This document shows positions 8,203 through 19,014 of a stretch of 64,000 nt of DNA, in pieces. Each line of letters opens with the position of its first letter. Within the stretch, counting starts at the first letter, position 1. This DNA is from CAMAVH01 sp035714115 (lineage in GTDB: Bacteria; Pseudomonadota; Alphaproteobacteria; SMXQ01). Position numbers and translations under genes: made by a program. Below the pieces are notes generated by a model, which did no database searches, was not told where the DNA came from, and saw only the letters and a list, made by a program, of their open reading frames with translations. Where the stretch lies: the NCBI GenBank assembly GCA_035714115.1, contig DASTMO010000033.1, positions 1 through 64,000 of the forward strand, in the 5' to 3' direction.

Positions 8203-9159
8203 TTAGCGAATGGGAGTGGCGACGAACTTGTTCGGCGCGGCGGCGGCGATCAGCGGCACGCTGATCTCGGCCTCGTCATTCATCAAGTCGCTGTCGAGAT
8301 CGACGATCTCGTGCGCCGTCTTGTCGGCGAACAAAGCCTGCAGCAACTGATGGTTCATGCGATGGCCCGAGCGCGAGCCGTGGAAGCGGCCGATCAGCGG
8401 CATGCCGGCGAGATAGAGGTCGCCGACGCTGTCGAGCACCTTGTGGCGCACGAATTCGTCGGCATAGCGCAGGCCGCTGGCGTTGAGAATCTTGTCGCCG
8501 CTGACGACCACGGCGTTCTCCAGCGAGCCGCCCTTGAGCAAGCCCTGGGCCTGCAGCGCATTCACTTCATGGGCGAAACCGAAGGTGCGGGCGCGGGCGA
8601 TGTCGCTCTTGAAGGCGCCGTCGACCAGGTCGATGGCGTAGGTCTGCTGGCGCACGGCGGCGCTGGCGAAATCGATGTCGAAGCTGATCGAGAAGCCGGC
8701 GCCCGGCTCGATGGCGGCGCGCTTGTCGCCCACGGTGACGGCGACGGGCTTCTTCACCACGACGGCGCGGCGCGCGGCGGGCTGCTCGACCGTGCCAGCG
8801 CATTCGATCAGGAACACGAAGGGCGCGGCGCTGCCGTCCATGATCGGCACTTCGGGGCCGTTCAATTCGATCACGGCGTTGTCGATGCCGGCGGCGGCCA
8901 GCGCGGCCATCAGATGCTCGATGGTGCAGATCGTCGCGCCGTCCTTGCTGATGGCGGTGCAGAGCTGCGAGTCGGTGACGTTGCGCCAATCGGCGGGGAT
9001 CGTCGCCTGATTGCCGTGGATGTCGGTGCGCTTGAAGACGATGCCGCTGTTCTCGCCCGCGGGCTGCAGCGTCATGGTGACCTTGACGCCGCTGTGCAGG
9101 CCGATGCCCGTGCAGCTGATGGCGTTCTTCAGGGTCTTCTGATGGACGATCTGTCCCAT
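8203..9159 (-). CDS. lpxC: UDP-3-O-acyl-N-acetylglucosamine deacetylase LpxC
   Basis: LpxC is a zinc enzyme that performs the committed step of lipid A synthesis. The 318-residue product carries the zinc ligands H82 (in TIEHLMAALA), H239 and D243 (RHKVLDSVGD), and the catalytic H266 (GSRSGHRMNH). A GTG at 9183 is also in frame, but ATG 9159 matches the usual family start (MGQIVHQKTLKN) and follows AGAAAG. It lies downstream of ftsZ but is separated by a terminator, so it probably has its own promoter in the 9160-9368 gap. Confidence 0.97.
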   Translation of the reverse strand: MGQIVHQKTLKNAISCTGIGLHSGVKVTMTLQPAGENSGIVFKRTDIHGNQATIPADWRNVTDSQLCTAISKDGATICTIEHLMAALAAAGIDNAVIELNGPEVPIMDGSAAPFVFLIECAGTVEQPAARRAVVVKKPVAVTVGDKRAAIEPGAGFSISFDIDFASAAVRQQTYAIDLVDGAFKSDIARARTFGFAHEVNALQAQGLLKGGSLENAVVVSGDKILNASGLRYADEFVRHKVLDSVGDLYLAGMPLIGRFHGSRSGHRMNHQLLQALFADKTAHEIVDLDSDLMNDEAEISVPLIAAAAPNKFVATPIR

Positions 9160-9231
9160 GGTCTTTCTAAGCGCTCGCGTCACAGACTGAAAAATGGACG
9201 AACCAATGCCGACAGCAAAACGAACGGGAGC

Positions 9232-9277
9232 CGGAAAAAATTCGCTCCAGGGAACATAAAGACGGCCCCCTGGAGCG
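9232..9277 (-). terminator. Intrinsic terminator downstream of ftsZ
   Basis: A ten-base stem pairs CGCTCCAGGG (9243-9252) with CCCTGGAGCG (9268-9277). On the minus strand it is followed by AATTTTTTCC (9242-9233). It lies about 90 bases beyond the ftsZ stop and is likely the end of the dcw transcript. Confidence 0.8.
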
Positions 9278-9306
9278 TAAAATCACTGTTTGTTACAGAA
9301 TGTTAC

Positions 9307-9358
9307 GGGCGGTTGCCTTGATTCCCTTGGGTTTACAGAGGGGATCACGGAACCGCCC
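9307..9358 (-). other. Stem-loop in the ftsZ 3' region
   Basis: Outer arms GGGCGGTT (9307-9314) and AACCGCCC (9351-9358) enclose a second partial pairing (GATTCCC with GGGGATC). There is no T-run, so it may be an mRNA-stabilising or processing element just past the ftsZ stop codon. Confidence 0.5.
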
Positions 9359-9368
9359 GCTTCTGAGG

Positions 9369-11105
9369 TTAGTTGGCCTGGCGGCGCAGGAAGGCCGGGA
9401 TGTCGAGCAGATCGTCATCCATGGCGGCCTTCGGCTTGTCCGCCGGATCGACGCCGAGGCCGAGACCGAGCGAGGTCTGGGCGGTCGGTTGGGCGACCGG
9501 GGCGGCCGGCATCGGTTGCGGGGCCGGAGCCGCCTGGGCGGCGGCCAAAGCTTGCATGGCCATCTGGACCGGCTCGGCGGCTTGGACCGGGGCAACCGGT
9601 GCGGCAGCCTGAGCGGCCGGTGCGCGGAAGGCCGGCGGCTCAGCAGCGCGGGTCGGTTCGGCCACGTCACGGGCGCGGCCGGTGCCGGTCACGCGCTCGA
9701 ACAGGCTCGGCTTGGCCTTCGGCTTCGGGCCGGCGTTGACCATCGCCGCTTCGGCGAAGGGACGCGCGGCGGCCGGAGCCGTCATCTGGGCGGCGCGGGC
9801 CTGGGCGGTCGGCTCGACCGGCATGCCCGGGATGAAGGCCTTGCGGCCGTCAGCAGCCAGAGGGGCAGCCGCCGGAGCGACCGGAGCCGGGGCGGCTTCG
9901 GCGACCGGAGCGGCGACAGGGGCGAAGCTCGGCTCGAGCTGGGTCGCCGTCGCGGTCATCACCGGGGCCATGGTCGCCTGCGGGGCGGCCATGGACATGC
10001 TCGGCGCGGCCATCGTCGGCGCGGCGAAGCTCGGCATCACCATGCTCGGGGCGCTGGAGGGCGCGGCCATCATCGGACGGGCCGCCGGGCGGCGGTCGAC
10101 CAGGTTGATGACGGTCGGCTTCGGCTCGGCCATCGCCTCGGCGTCGATGCCGGTGGCGATGACGGAGATGCGCATGCGGCCTTCCATGGCTTCATCGAAG
10201 GTCGAGCCGAAGATGATGTTGGCTTCGGGATCGACTTCCTCGCGGATGCGGTTCGCCGCTTCGTCGACTTCGTAGAGGGTCATGTCCGAGCCGCCGGTGA
10301 TGTTGATGAGCACGCCGCGCGCGCCCTTCATCGACACATCGTCGAGCAGCGGGTTGGAGATGGCGGCCTGGGCGGCGTCGACGGCGCGCTTCTCGCCCTC
10401 GGCCTCGCCGGTGCCCATCATCGCCTTGCCCATCTCGCTCATGACTTGGCGCACGTCGGCGAAGTCGAGGTTGATGAGGCCGGGCATGACCATCAGGTCG
10501 GTGACGCCGCGCACGCCCGAATGCAGGACGTTGTCGGCCAGCTTGAAGGCTTCCGCGAAGGTCGTCTTCTCGTTGGCGATGCGGAACAGGTTCTGGTTCG
10601 GGATCACGATCAGCGTATCGACGAACTGCTGCAGCTCTTCGATGCCGGCTTCCGCCGTACGCATGCGGTGGATGCCTTCGAACTGGAAGGGCTTCGTGAC
10701 CACGCCGACCGTCAGGATGCCCTGCTCGCGCGCGGCGCGGGCGATGACCGGAGCGGCGCCGGTGCCGGTGCCGCCGCCCATGCCGGCGGTGATGAACACC
10801 ATGTTGGAGGAGTGCAGGTGGCCGAGGATCTCTTCCAGGGCTTCTTCGGCCGAAGCGCGGCCGACATCCGGACGCGCGCCGGCGCCGAGGCCTTGCGTGA
10901 TGTTGCGGCCGAGCTGGATCTTGCGCTCGGACGGGGACTGGGCGAGAGCCTGCGCGTCGCTGTTGGCGACGACGAACTCGACGCCTTCAAGCTGGCACTT
11001 GATCATGTTGTTGACGGCGTTGCAGCCGGCGCCGCCGACACCGACGACGGTGATGCGCGGCTTCAGATCGGGTTCCTGGTGGGGCACATTGAGGTTGATC
11101 GCCAT
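9369..11105 (-). CDS. ftsZ: Cell division protein FtsZ
   Basis: FtsZ is the tubulin-like GTPase that forms the cytokinetic ring. It has 578 residues, clearly longer than the roughly 390-500 usual for the family. The tubulin signature GGGTGTG is at 110-116 and the GTPase core ends near residue 320. It is followed by an Ala/Pro/Met-rich disordered linker of about 240 residues with repeats such as MAAPSMSMAAP. The C-terminal peptide, DDDLLDIPAFLRRQ, is intact and would bind FtsA and other partners. The ATG at 11105 follows a strong GGAGG. It is last in the dcw cluster, 202 bases after ftsA, with structured RNA in the gap. Confidence 0.98.
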   Translation of the reverse strand: MAINLNVPHQEPDLKPRITVVGVGGAGCNAVNNMIKCQLEGVEFVVANSDAQALAQSPSERKIQLGRNITQGLGAGARPDVGRASAEEALEEILGHLHSSNMVFITAGMGGGTGTGAAPVIARAAREQGILTVGVVTKPFQFEGIHRMRTAEAGIEELQQFVDTLIVIPNQNLFRIANEKTTFAEAFKLADNVLHSGVRGVTDLMVMPGLINLDFADVRQVMSEMGKAMMGTGEAEGEKRAVDAAQAAISNPLLDDVSMKGARGVLINITGGSDMTLYEVDEAANRIREEVDPEANIIFGSTFDEAMEGRMRISVIATGIDAEAMAEPKPTVINLVDRRPAARPMMAAPSSAPSMVMPSFAAPTMAAPSMSMAAPQATMAPVMTATATQLEPSFAPVAAPVAEAAPAPVAPAAAPLAADGRKAFIPGMPVEPTAQARAAQMTAPAAARPFAEAAMVNAGPKPKAKPSLFERVTGTGRARDVAEPTRAAEPPAFRAPAAQAAAPVAPVQAAEPVQMAMQALAAAQAAPAPQPMPAAPVAQPTAQTSLGLGLGVDPADKPKAAMDDDLLDIPAFLRRQAN

Positions 11106-11199
11106 TTTTTAGCCTCCGATGAACACAAAGAGTGATGCGGGTGAGATGAGGTGAGCGTTGCGCCGGCCGCCAAACCGGCTGGTGGATAGAGAGGCGCCG

Positions 11200-11259
11200 A
11201 GCGGGCCTGGGGTGCACACCCCGAGCGTGAGCCCGGAGAGCGTGCAGCCCGGGCCCGCT
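11200..11259 (-). other. Structured RNA element between ftsA and ftsZ
   Basis: Arms AGCGGGCC (11200-11207) and GGCCCGCT (11252-11259) close a 60-base structure. It contains an inner hairpin, GGGGTG with CACCCC (11209-11222). No T-run follows on the minus strand, so it is more likely a processing or stability element than a terminator. It lies in the ftsZ leader about 95 bases before the start codon. Confidence 0.5.
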
Positions 11260-11307
11260 AAGAACGCCAACCCGGACTGCGCGTCGCCCGGGCGGTAGGA
11301 AGTGGTC

Positions 11308-12573
11308 TTAGAAGTTTTCACGCAGCCAAACTCCAAAACGGCCGAACAATCCGGCCGGCTCTTCGCCGTCGCGCGCGCGCGGCGCCAACGCACCCATGGG
11401 GGCGTCGACGTGCTTGCTGACGGCGTAGGTCAGAAGGCCGGCGCAGGTGGCGAAGGCGGGACCGCCCGTCGCCTCCGCGAGGCCGCTGATGCGCAGCGGC
11501 CGTCCGCGCCGGACTTGTTTGTCGAGAACGCCAGCGGCCAGATCCTGGACGCCCTGCAACTGGCTGGCGCCGCCGGTGAGAACTACGCGGCGGCCGGCGA
11601 TCTTGTCCATGCCGCTGGCCTCGAGGCGCGAGCGGATATGCTCGAAGGTCTCTTCGAGGCGCGGCTGGATGATCGAGACGAGGATGGAGCGCGGCACATG
11701 GTTGGCCTGGGCGCGATCTTCTTCGCCGACCAGCGGCACGTCGATCATCTCGCGCTCGTCGGACGCCGAAGGAATGGCGCTGCCATAAAGCGTCTTCATG
11801 CGCTCGGCGTGGGCGAGCGGCGTCGAAAGGCCGCGCGCGATGTCGCTGGTCACATGCGCGCCGCCGATCGGCACGCTGTCGGCATGGACCAGCTTGCCGT
11901 CGTAGAACACGGCGATCGAGGTCGTGCCGCCGCCCATGTCGATGACGGTCGCGCCGAGATTCATCTCGTCCTCGACGAGGGCCGAGAGCGCCGCCGCGTA
12001 GGGCGACATGACGAGGGCCGAAACGTCGAGGTGGCAGCGCTGGATGCAGGTGGTCAGAGTGCGCACCGCGCCGGCGGCGGCGGTGACGACATGCATGTTC
12101 ACGCCGAGGCGCTCGCCGTACATGCCGCGCGGATCGCGGATGTTGCGGCTGCCGTCGATGGTGTAGCCGACGGGGAGGCAATGGATCAGCTCGCGGTCGC
12201 CGCTCTCGCTCTGGGCGCGGCCGTGGCTGAGAACCTTGCGCACGTCGGAATCGCCGACTTCATGGCCGGCGATGGAGACTTCGTAGTTCAGCGTCTTCGA
12301 TTCCGGCTGGCCGGCCGAGAGGTTGACGATGACTTCGCGGATCGTCTCGCCGGACATCTGCTCGGCGGCCTGCACGGCCGAAAGGATCGACATCTCGGCG
12401 GCCTCGACGTCGACGATCGAGCCGGCGCGCACGCCGTCCGAGCTGTGATGGCCGATGCCGGCGACGCGCAGGTGGCCTTCGTCGTCGGCCCGCGCGATGA
12501 AGCAGCTCATCTTGGTGGTGCCGATGTCGAGCGCCGCGATCACGCCGCTGCGGGCTTTGGAAGCTTTACGCAT
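11308..12573 (-). CDS. ftsA: Cell division protein FtsA
   Basis: FtsA is an actin-like ATPase that anchors FtsZ to the membrane. The 421-residue product begins MRKASKARSGVIAALDIGTT, with phosphate-1 motif LDIGTTKMSC. Further actin-type motifs are VIDMGGGTTSIAVF and VVLTGGASQLQGV, and an amphipathic membrane-targeting helix (FGRFGVWLRENF) forms the C-terminus. The frame is open far upstream into ftsQ, but the ATG at 12573 with AGGGGG nearby is the family start. It lies 14 bases after ftsQ. Confidence 0.97.
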   Translation of the reverse strand: MRKASKARSGVIAALDIGTTKMSCFIARADDEGHLRVAGIGHHSSDGVRAGSIVDVEAAEMSILSAVQAAEQMSGETIREVIVNLSAGQPESKTLNYEVSIAGHEVGDSDVRKVLSHGRAQSESGDRELIHCLPVGYTIDGSRNIRDPRGMYGERLGVNMHVVTAAAGAVRTLTTCIQRCHLDVSALVMSPYAAALSALVEDEMNLGATVIDMGGGTTSIAVFYDGKLVHADSVPIGGAHVTSDIARGLSTPLAHAERMKTLYGSAIPSASDEREMIDVPLVGEEDRAQANHVPRSILVSIIQPRLEETFEHIRSRLEASGMDKIAGRRVVLTGGASQLQGVQDLAAGVLDKQVRRGRPLRISGLAEATGGPAFATCAGLLTYAVSKHVDAPMGALAPRARDGEEPAGLFGRFGVWLRENF

Positions 12574-12587
12574 GATGCCCGTTCCCC

Positions 12588-13451
12588 CTAGGTGTCCTTG
12601 CCGGTCTTCTTGGTGCTCGGCGCTTTCGGCGCGGGCACACCCGGCGACAGCCGCACGACCGTCCGGTCGGGCAGCCTCAGATCGATGTTGGCCACGTCGC
12701 GCGCCAGGACGTCCTGGCTGCGCTGCATGACGGCGAATTTGGCCCAGGCACGCCCGGCGTCCTGCTCCGGCAGTTGGAGCTCGGCGCCGTTGTCGAAAAT
12801 GACGGTCCAGCGCCGCTGGCCGACATAGCTCAGCGCGGCGATGCGCGCGCGCAGGTCGGGCTCGGCGGCGGTGATGGCGAGAATGGCCGGCGCGTTGGTC
12901 GGGGCGGCCTCGCCGATGATCTGCGGCAGCTGCGCGTAGCGCGCCGGATCGGCGTTCGGGATCGGCGTGCCGTCGCGGTCCACCAGCGTGAGCTTGCCGT
13001 CCTTCTGCCACAGCGCCATCGGCACGCGCTCTTCGAGGCTGACGAAGACGGTGTCGGGCAGGCGGCGCTCGACGGTGGCTTTGCGCACCCAGGGCAGTTC
13101 TTCGAGGCGCGCCTTGGCGGCATGCGGATCGAAGGCGAGGATCGGCGAGCCGCGGCGCACGTCGAGCGCGGCGAGCACGTCCTTGCCGGCGCTCTCGCTG
13201 CGGCCCTGCACCAGCACTTCGCCGACCGCGAGGCCGAGGCCGGCGGAGACGATCATGCCGTTCTGCTCGGCCCAGCCCATGGCGTTCGCAACATGGCCTG
13301 CGCGCGCCAGATAAGCCGGCACGGCGACGACGACGCCGAGCGCGACCAGCACGGCGGCGCCGCGCAGCGCCGGCTTGAGCCAACGTGGCGGCGGCGTGCG
13401 GCGCACCGGCTTGCGCGACTTCGTGCTGCGGCCCTTCTTCAACGCGGGCAT
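12588..13451 (-). CDS. ftsQ: Cell division protein FtsQ
   Basis: FtsQ is a bitopic membrane protein linking early and late divisome parts. It has 287 residues: a basic cytoplasmic N-terminus (about 1-28), one membrane helix (about 29-48), and a POTRA domain (about 75-150, including LAFDPHAAKARLEELPWV). A beta domain follows. The C-terminus is rich in Lys and Thr. Its start overlaps the end of ddl by 13 bases, implying translational coupling. Confidence 0.95.
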   Translation of the reverse strand: MPALKKGRSTKSRKPVRRTPPPRWLKPALRGAAVLVALGVVVAVPAYLARAGHVANAMGWAEQNGMIVSAGLGLAVGEVLVQGRSESAGKDVLAALDVRRGSPILAFDPHAAKARLEELPWVRKATVERRLPDTVFVSLEERVPMALWQKDGKLTLVDRDGTPIPNADPARYAQLPQIIGEAAPTNAPAILAITAAEPDLRARIAALSYVGQRRWTVIFDNGAELQLPEQDAGRAWAKFAVMQRSQDVLARDVANIDLRLPDRTVVRLSPGVPAPKAPSTKKTGKDT

Positions 13452-14365
13452 GAGGCGTCCTCCACGATCCAGGAGACGAGCTCCTCGAAATTGATGCCGG
13501 CATGCGCGGCGATCTCCGGCACGAGGGAGAGCGGCGTCATGCCGGGTTGGGTGTTGACTTCGAGCACAACGAACTCGCCGTCGCCGCCTTTGGTGTCGTC
13601 GTAGCGCAGGTCGGTGCGCGAGACGCCGCGGCAGCCGAGCGTACGATGGGCGGCGAGGCCGATCTCCAGCGCTTCCTGATATTTCGCGGGCGACAGCGGC
13701 GCGGGCATCAGATGGTCGGCTTTGCCGTCGGTGTATTTCGCTTCGTAGCTGTAGAAGCCCTGCTTGGGGCGAATCTCGAGGCAGCCGAGCGCCTTGTCGC
13801 CCATCACGGCGACCGTCAGCTCGCGGCCGGGAATGAAGCGCTCGATCAGCACTTGCTCGCCGTAGGGCCAGGCGGTGTCGGCGAAAGGCTTTTCGTTGTC
13901 GCCCGGCTGCACGATATGCACGCCGACGCTGGAGCCTTCGTTGAACGGCTTGATCACATAGGGCGCGGCCATGAAGCCGCCCTTGAGCACGTCCTCGCGG
14001 CTCAGCACCATGCCCTCGGCGACGCGCAGTCCGGCGGCGGCGAACAGGCGGCGCGCGGTCGGCTTGTCCATGGCGATGGCCGAGGCCAGCACGCCGGAAT
14101 GGGTGTAGGGCAGGCCGAGAATCTCCAGCGCGCCCTGGATGCAGCCATCCTCGCCGAAACGGCCGTGCAGGGCGTTGAACGCGACCTGCGGGCGCGGATG
14201 CAGCGCTTTGAGGAGCGCGCCGATGTCGCGGCCGACATCGATGGTCACGACATGATGGCCGAGCTTCTTGAGCGCGTTCGACACGGCGGCGCCGGAGACG
14301 AGCGAGACTTCGCGCTCGGCCGACCAGCCGCCCATCAGCACGGCGACTTCCTTCTTGCCGCTCAT
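13439..14365 (-). CDS. ddl: D-alanine--D-alanine ligase
   Basis: This ATP-grasp enzyme makes the D-Ala-D-Ala dipeptide of peptidoglycan precursors. The 308-residue product begins MSGKKEVAVLMGGWSAEREV. The ATP/substrate loop is FNEGSSVGV and the metal-binding end is VLEVNTQPGMT. The ATG at 14365 has GGGAGG upstream and overlaps the murB stop in an ATGA; the longer open frame into murB is not used. It is the short DdlB type typical of dcw clusters. Confidence 0.97.
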   Translation of the reverse strand: MSGKKEVAVLMGGWSAEREVSLVSGAAVSNALKKLGHHVVTIDVGRDIGALLKALHPRPQVAFNALHGRFGEDGCIQGALEILGLPYTHSGVLASAIAMDKPTARRLFAAAGLRVAEGMVLSREDVLKGGFMAAPYVIKPFNEGSSVGVHIVQPGDNEKPFADTAWPYGEQVLIERFIPGRELTVAVMGDKALGCLEIRPKQGFYSYEAKYTDGKADHLMPAPLSPAKYQEALEIGLAAHRTLGCRGVSRTDLRYDDTKGGDGEFVVLEVNTQPGMTPLSLVPEIAAHAGINFEELVSWIVEDASCPR

Positions 14366-15308
14366 GGCGCGCCTCCCGCGATGTGGAGACCCGCGAGTGG
14401 TTTGCCGATGCGCTTGATTTCCCATTCGAGCGTCACGCCGCTCTGGGCGAACACGCGGCGGCGCACTTCCTCGCCGAGCGCCTCGATGTCGGCAGCGGTG
14501 GCGTCGCCCGTGTTGATCAGGAAGTTGCAATGCAGCTCGGAGACCTGCGCGCCGCCCATCCGCAAACCGCGGCAGCCGGCCTGATCGACGAGCTGCCAGG
14601 CCTTGTGACCTTGCGGGTTCTTGAAGGTCGAGCCGCCGGTCGGCGTGCGCAGCGGCTGGGTCTCGGCGCGCGCGGCCTGAATCTCGTCCATGCGCGCCTG
14701 GATCGCGGCCGGATCGCCGGCTTCGCCCTGCAGTGTGGCGCTGGTGAAAATCCAGTCTTCGGCAATGGCCGAATGGCGGTAGGTGAAGCCGAGGTCGGCG
14801 TGGTTCAGCTTGTGCAGCTTGCCCTGGGCGTCGACCGCTTCGGCGGCGACGGTGACATTGGTCATCTCGCGGCCATAAGCGCCAGCGTTCATGCGCAGCG
14901 CGCCGCCGATTAGGCCGGGGATGCCGGAGAGGAACTCGAGGCCGGCGATGCCGGCGCTGCGCGCCGCGATGGCGACGTTGAGATCGAGCGCCGCGGCGCC
15001 GGCCGTGACCGTCGTGCCTTCAGCCTTGATCTCCGTGAAGCCGCGCCCCAGGCGGATGACGACGCCGTCGATGCCGCCATCGCGCACCAGCAGGTTCGAG
15101 CCGACGCCGAGCACCGTGACCGGCACGTCAGCCGGCTTGGCGGCCAGGAACGCCATCAGATCTTCGGCGTCGAGCGGGCGGAACATCACTTCGGCGGGGC
15201 CGCCGACCTTGAACCAGGTCACGCGCGACAGATCGGCCGCTTCCGTATAACGGCCGCGCACCGCCGGCAGGCGGTCGATCAGGCGCTGCGGAACCTGGCG
15301 CTCGGCCA

Positions 15309-15312
<4 letters not shown>
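14362..15312 (-). CDS. murB: UDP-N-acetylenolpyruvoylglucosamine reductase MurB
   Basis: MurB is the FAD enzyme that reduces enolpyruvyl-UDP-GlcNAc to UDP-MurNAc with NADPH. The 316-residue product shows the FAD-binding region (FKVGGPAEVMFRP, LGVGSNLLVRDGG) and GIPGLIGGALRMNAGAYG. It has the catalytic region RTPTGGSTFKNP and a C-terminal Glu-containing segment. ATG 15312 overlaps the murC stop in an ATGA, with GGGAG upstream; a second ATG follows at once at 15309. Confidence 0.96.
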
Positions 15313-16723
<1,411 letters not shown>

Positions 16724-16727
<4 letters not shown>

Positions 16728-17893
16728 GCGGCCTGCTCCGTGTGATGATGGCCGTTGCCGCCAGCCAGCAGGCCGGCGACGAGAATGGCGAGGTTGGCCG
16801 CGGCGTCGCGATGGCCGCTGGCATGGGCCTTCTCCGCCATGCGCGCGAGCTGCTGCGGCTGGGCGAGAAGCAGTTTCAAACGAGCCGCGAGCGTCTCGGG
16901 CGTGAAGTCGAGCTGGGGCACGCAGACTGCGCCGCCCTGCGCCTCGATGGCGCGGGCGTTCAGCGTCTGATGGTCGTCCATGGCGTGCGGATAGGGCACC
17001 AGGATGGCCGGGCGGCCCGCCGTGGTCAGTTCGGCGACCGTCGAGGCGCCGGAACGGCAGATCACCAGATGGGCGTGCAGCAGGCGCTCGGGCATGTCGC
17101 CGAAGAAGCTGGCGAGATCGACGCGGATATCGGTGCCGGCGTAAGCCGTGCGCACGCGCTCGATGTCCTCGGGGCGGCACTGCTGGCTGACGCGCAGACG
17201 GCGGCGCATGTCCTCGGGCAGGCGGTCGAGGGCGGCGGGCACCACGTCGCTGAACACGGTCGCGCCCTGGCTGCCGCCGGTCACGAGCACATAGATCGGG
17301 CCGTCGCCGGCGAGCGCCGGATAGGCGTTGTCGCGCAGGGCGCGGATGCCGGGACGCACCGGGTTGCCGGTCATGACGACTTTGGCGCGGTCGCCCGCCT
17401 TGATGCCGCCGACGGTCTCGAACGACGTGGCGATGGCCGAGACGCGGCCGGCGAGCAGACGGTTGGCGCGGCCGAGCAGGGCGTTCTGCTCGTGGATCAC
17501 GGTCGGCACGCCGAGGCTGCTGGCGGCCAGCATGGTCGGCACGGTGGCATAGCCGCCGAAGCCGACGACGACGCTGGGCTTGAGTCGCGACAAGAGCCCG
17601 CGCGACTGCAAGCCGCCGAGCGCGAGATCGAGCACGCCCTTGGCGCGGCCCATCAGGCCGCCGCCGCTGACGCGGCCGGCGCGGATGCGGTGGGTGGCCA
17701 GCGTGCCGAGTTCGCCGCCGTAGGCTTCGCCGCGGCTGTCGGTGAAGAGGGCGAGCGTGTAACCGCGCTCGCGCAGTTCGCTGGCGAGGGCTTCGGCCGG
17801 AAACACATGGCCGCCCGTGCCGCCCGCCACCAGGACGATGGGGTGCGCGTGGCTGGCGCTGTTCGGGGCGAGGATGTCGGTGTTGTTGTTCAT
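16724..17893 (-). CDS. murG: Lipid II synthase MurG
   Basis: MurG is a peripheral membrane glycosyltransferase that adds GlcNAc to lipid I, giving lipid II. It has 389 residues with the start used here. The donor/acceptor loop GGTGGHVFPA is near residue 24, and the UDP-binding loop VTGGSQGATVFSDVVP marks the second Rossmann domain. The acceptor-side RSGASTVAEL and PYPHAMDDHQTLNA are also present. GTG 17896 and ATG 17893 are adjacent candidate starts; the GTG would overlap the ftsW stop in a GTGA, while the ATG has better spacing from GGGTGAGG. The His-rich C-terminus (GGNGHHHTEQAA) is a local oddity. Confidence 0.96.
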
Positions 17894-19014
17894 CACACCT
17901 CACCCAATCCGGCGCGGCGGCGCGTCAGAGCCAGCACCATGCCCATGCCGAAGGCGATGCCGAGCATGGAGGAGCCGCCGTAGGAGATCAGCGGCAGCGT
18001 CATGCCCTTGGTCGGCATCAGATGCAGCGTCGACGACATGTGGATGATCGCCTGCAGGCCGAACTGCGTCAGCAGGCCGGTGACGGCGTAGAGGATGAAC
18101 AGGTTGCCTTCCTGCAGCATGCGGGTGAAGCCGCGCAGCACGATGAAGGCGAAGAGCGAGACGATGAATAGGCAGGCGATCAAGCCGAGTTCCTCGCCGG
18201 CGACGGCGAAGATGAAGTCGGCATGGGCGTCGGGCAGGATTTCCTTCACCGTGCCTTCGCCGGGGCCGCGGCCGAACAGGCCGCCGTTCATGAAGGCCTC
18301 GAGGCCGCGCGTGACCTGGAAGCTGTCGCCCGAGGCCGGGTCGAGGAAGCGGTCGATGCGGCTGGCGACGTGCGGGAAGATGAAGTAGGCGCCGACGATG
18401 CCGCCGAAGCCGCCGATGGCGAGGAAGACGACCAGCGCCATCGGGATGCCGGCGACGAAGAGCTGCGCGCCGAAGATCGCCGAGGTCAGCACGGCCATGC
18501 CCATGTCCGGCTGCATCAAGAGGAGGCCGAGGGTCAGGCCGTAGAGCAGCACGGCGATGGTGCGGCCGGGGAAATTGGCGTCGAGCCGGCCCGACGACAG
18601 CATCCAGGCGGAGACCACGGCGAAGGCCGGTTTGATGAATTCCGAGGGCTGCAGCGTGAAGCCGGCGAGCGAGATCCAGCGGCGCGCGCCCTTGATCTCC
18701 GTGCCCATCAGGATGGTCAGCACCATGCAGACGACCATCAGCAGGAACACCAGCACGGCGAGGCGGCGCACGTCGCGCACGCTCAGCACCGAGACGGCGA
18801 GCAGGATGATCATCGCCGGGGCGATGTAGCTGATCTGCTTGCGCACGAAGAAGAAGGAATCGACGCCGATGCGCTCGGCCACCGCCGGGCTGGCGGCGAA
18901 GATCAGCACGATGCCGAGGCCGACTAGGATCATCAGGGTGGCGAGCACCCAGCGATCGACGGTCCACCACCAGCGGCCGAGGACGGAGGTGTCGGTGCGG
19001 GCGAAATTGATCAT
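17893..19014 (-). CDS. ftsW: Septal peptidoglycan polymerase FtsW
   Basis: FtsW is the SEDS-family glycosyltransferase that works with FtsI at the septum. The 373-residue product has about ten membrane helices. It carries the SEDS landmarks GARRWISLAGFTLQPSEF and, near the C-terminus, PTKGMTLPLISYGGSSML. The ATG at 19014 overlaps the murD stop (ATGA). An upstream open frame into murD is disregarded. Confidence 0.96.
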   Translation of the reverse strand: MINFARTDTSVLGRWWWTVDRWVLATLMILVGLGIVLIFAASPAVAERIGVDSFFFVRKQISYIAPAMIILLAVSVLSVRDVRRLAVLVFLLMVVCMVLTILMGTEIKGARRWISLAGFTLQPSEFIKPAFAVVSAWMLSSGRLDANFPGRTIAVLLYGLTLGLLLMQPDMGMAVLTSAIFGAQLFVAGIPMALVVFLAIGGFGGIVGAYFIFPHVASRIDRFLDPASGDSFQVTRGLEAFMNGGLFGRGPGEGTVKEILPDAHADFIFAVAGEELGLIACLFIVSLFAFIVLRGFTRMLQEGNLFILYAVTGLLTQFGLQAIIHMSSTLHLMPTKGMTLPLISYGGSSMLGIAFGMGMVLALTRRRAGLGEV

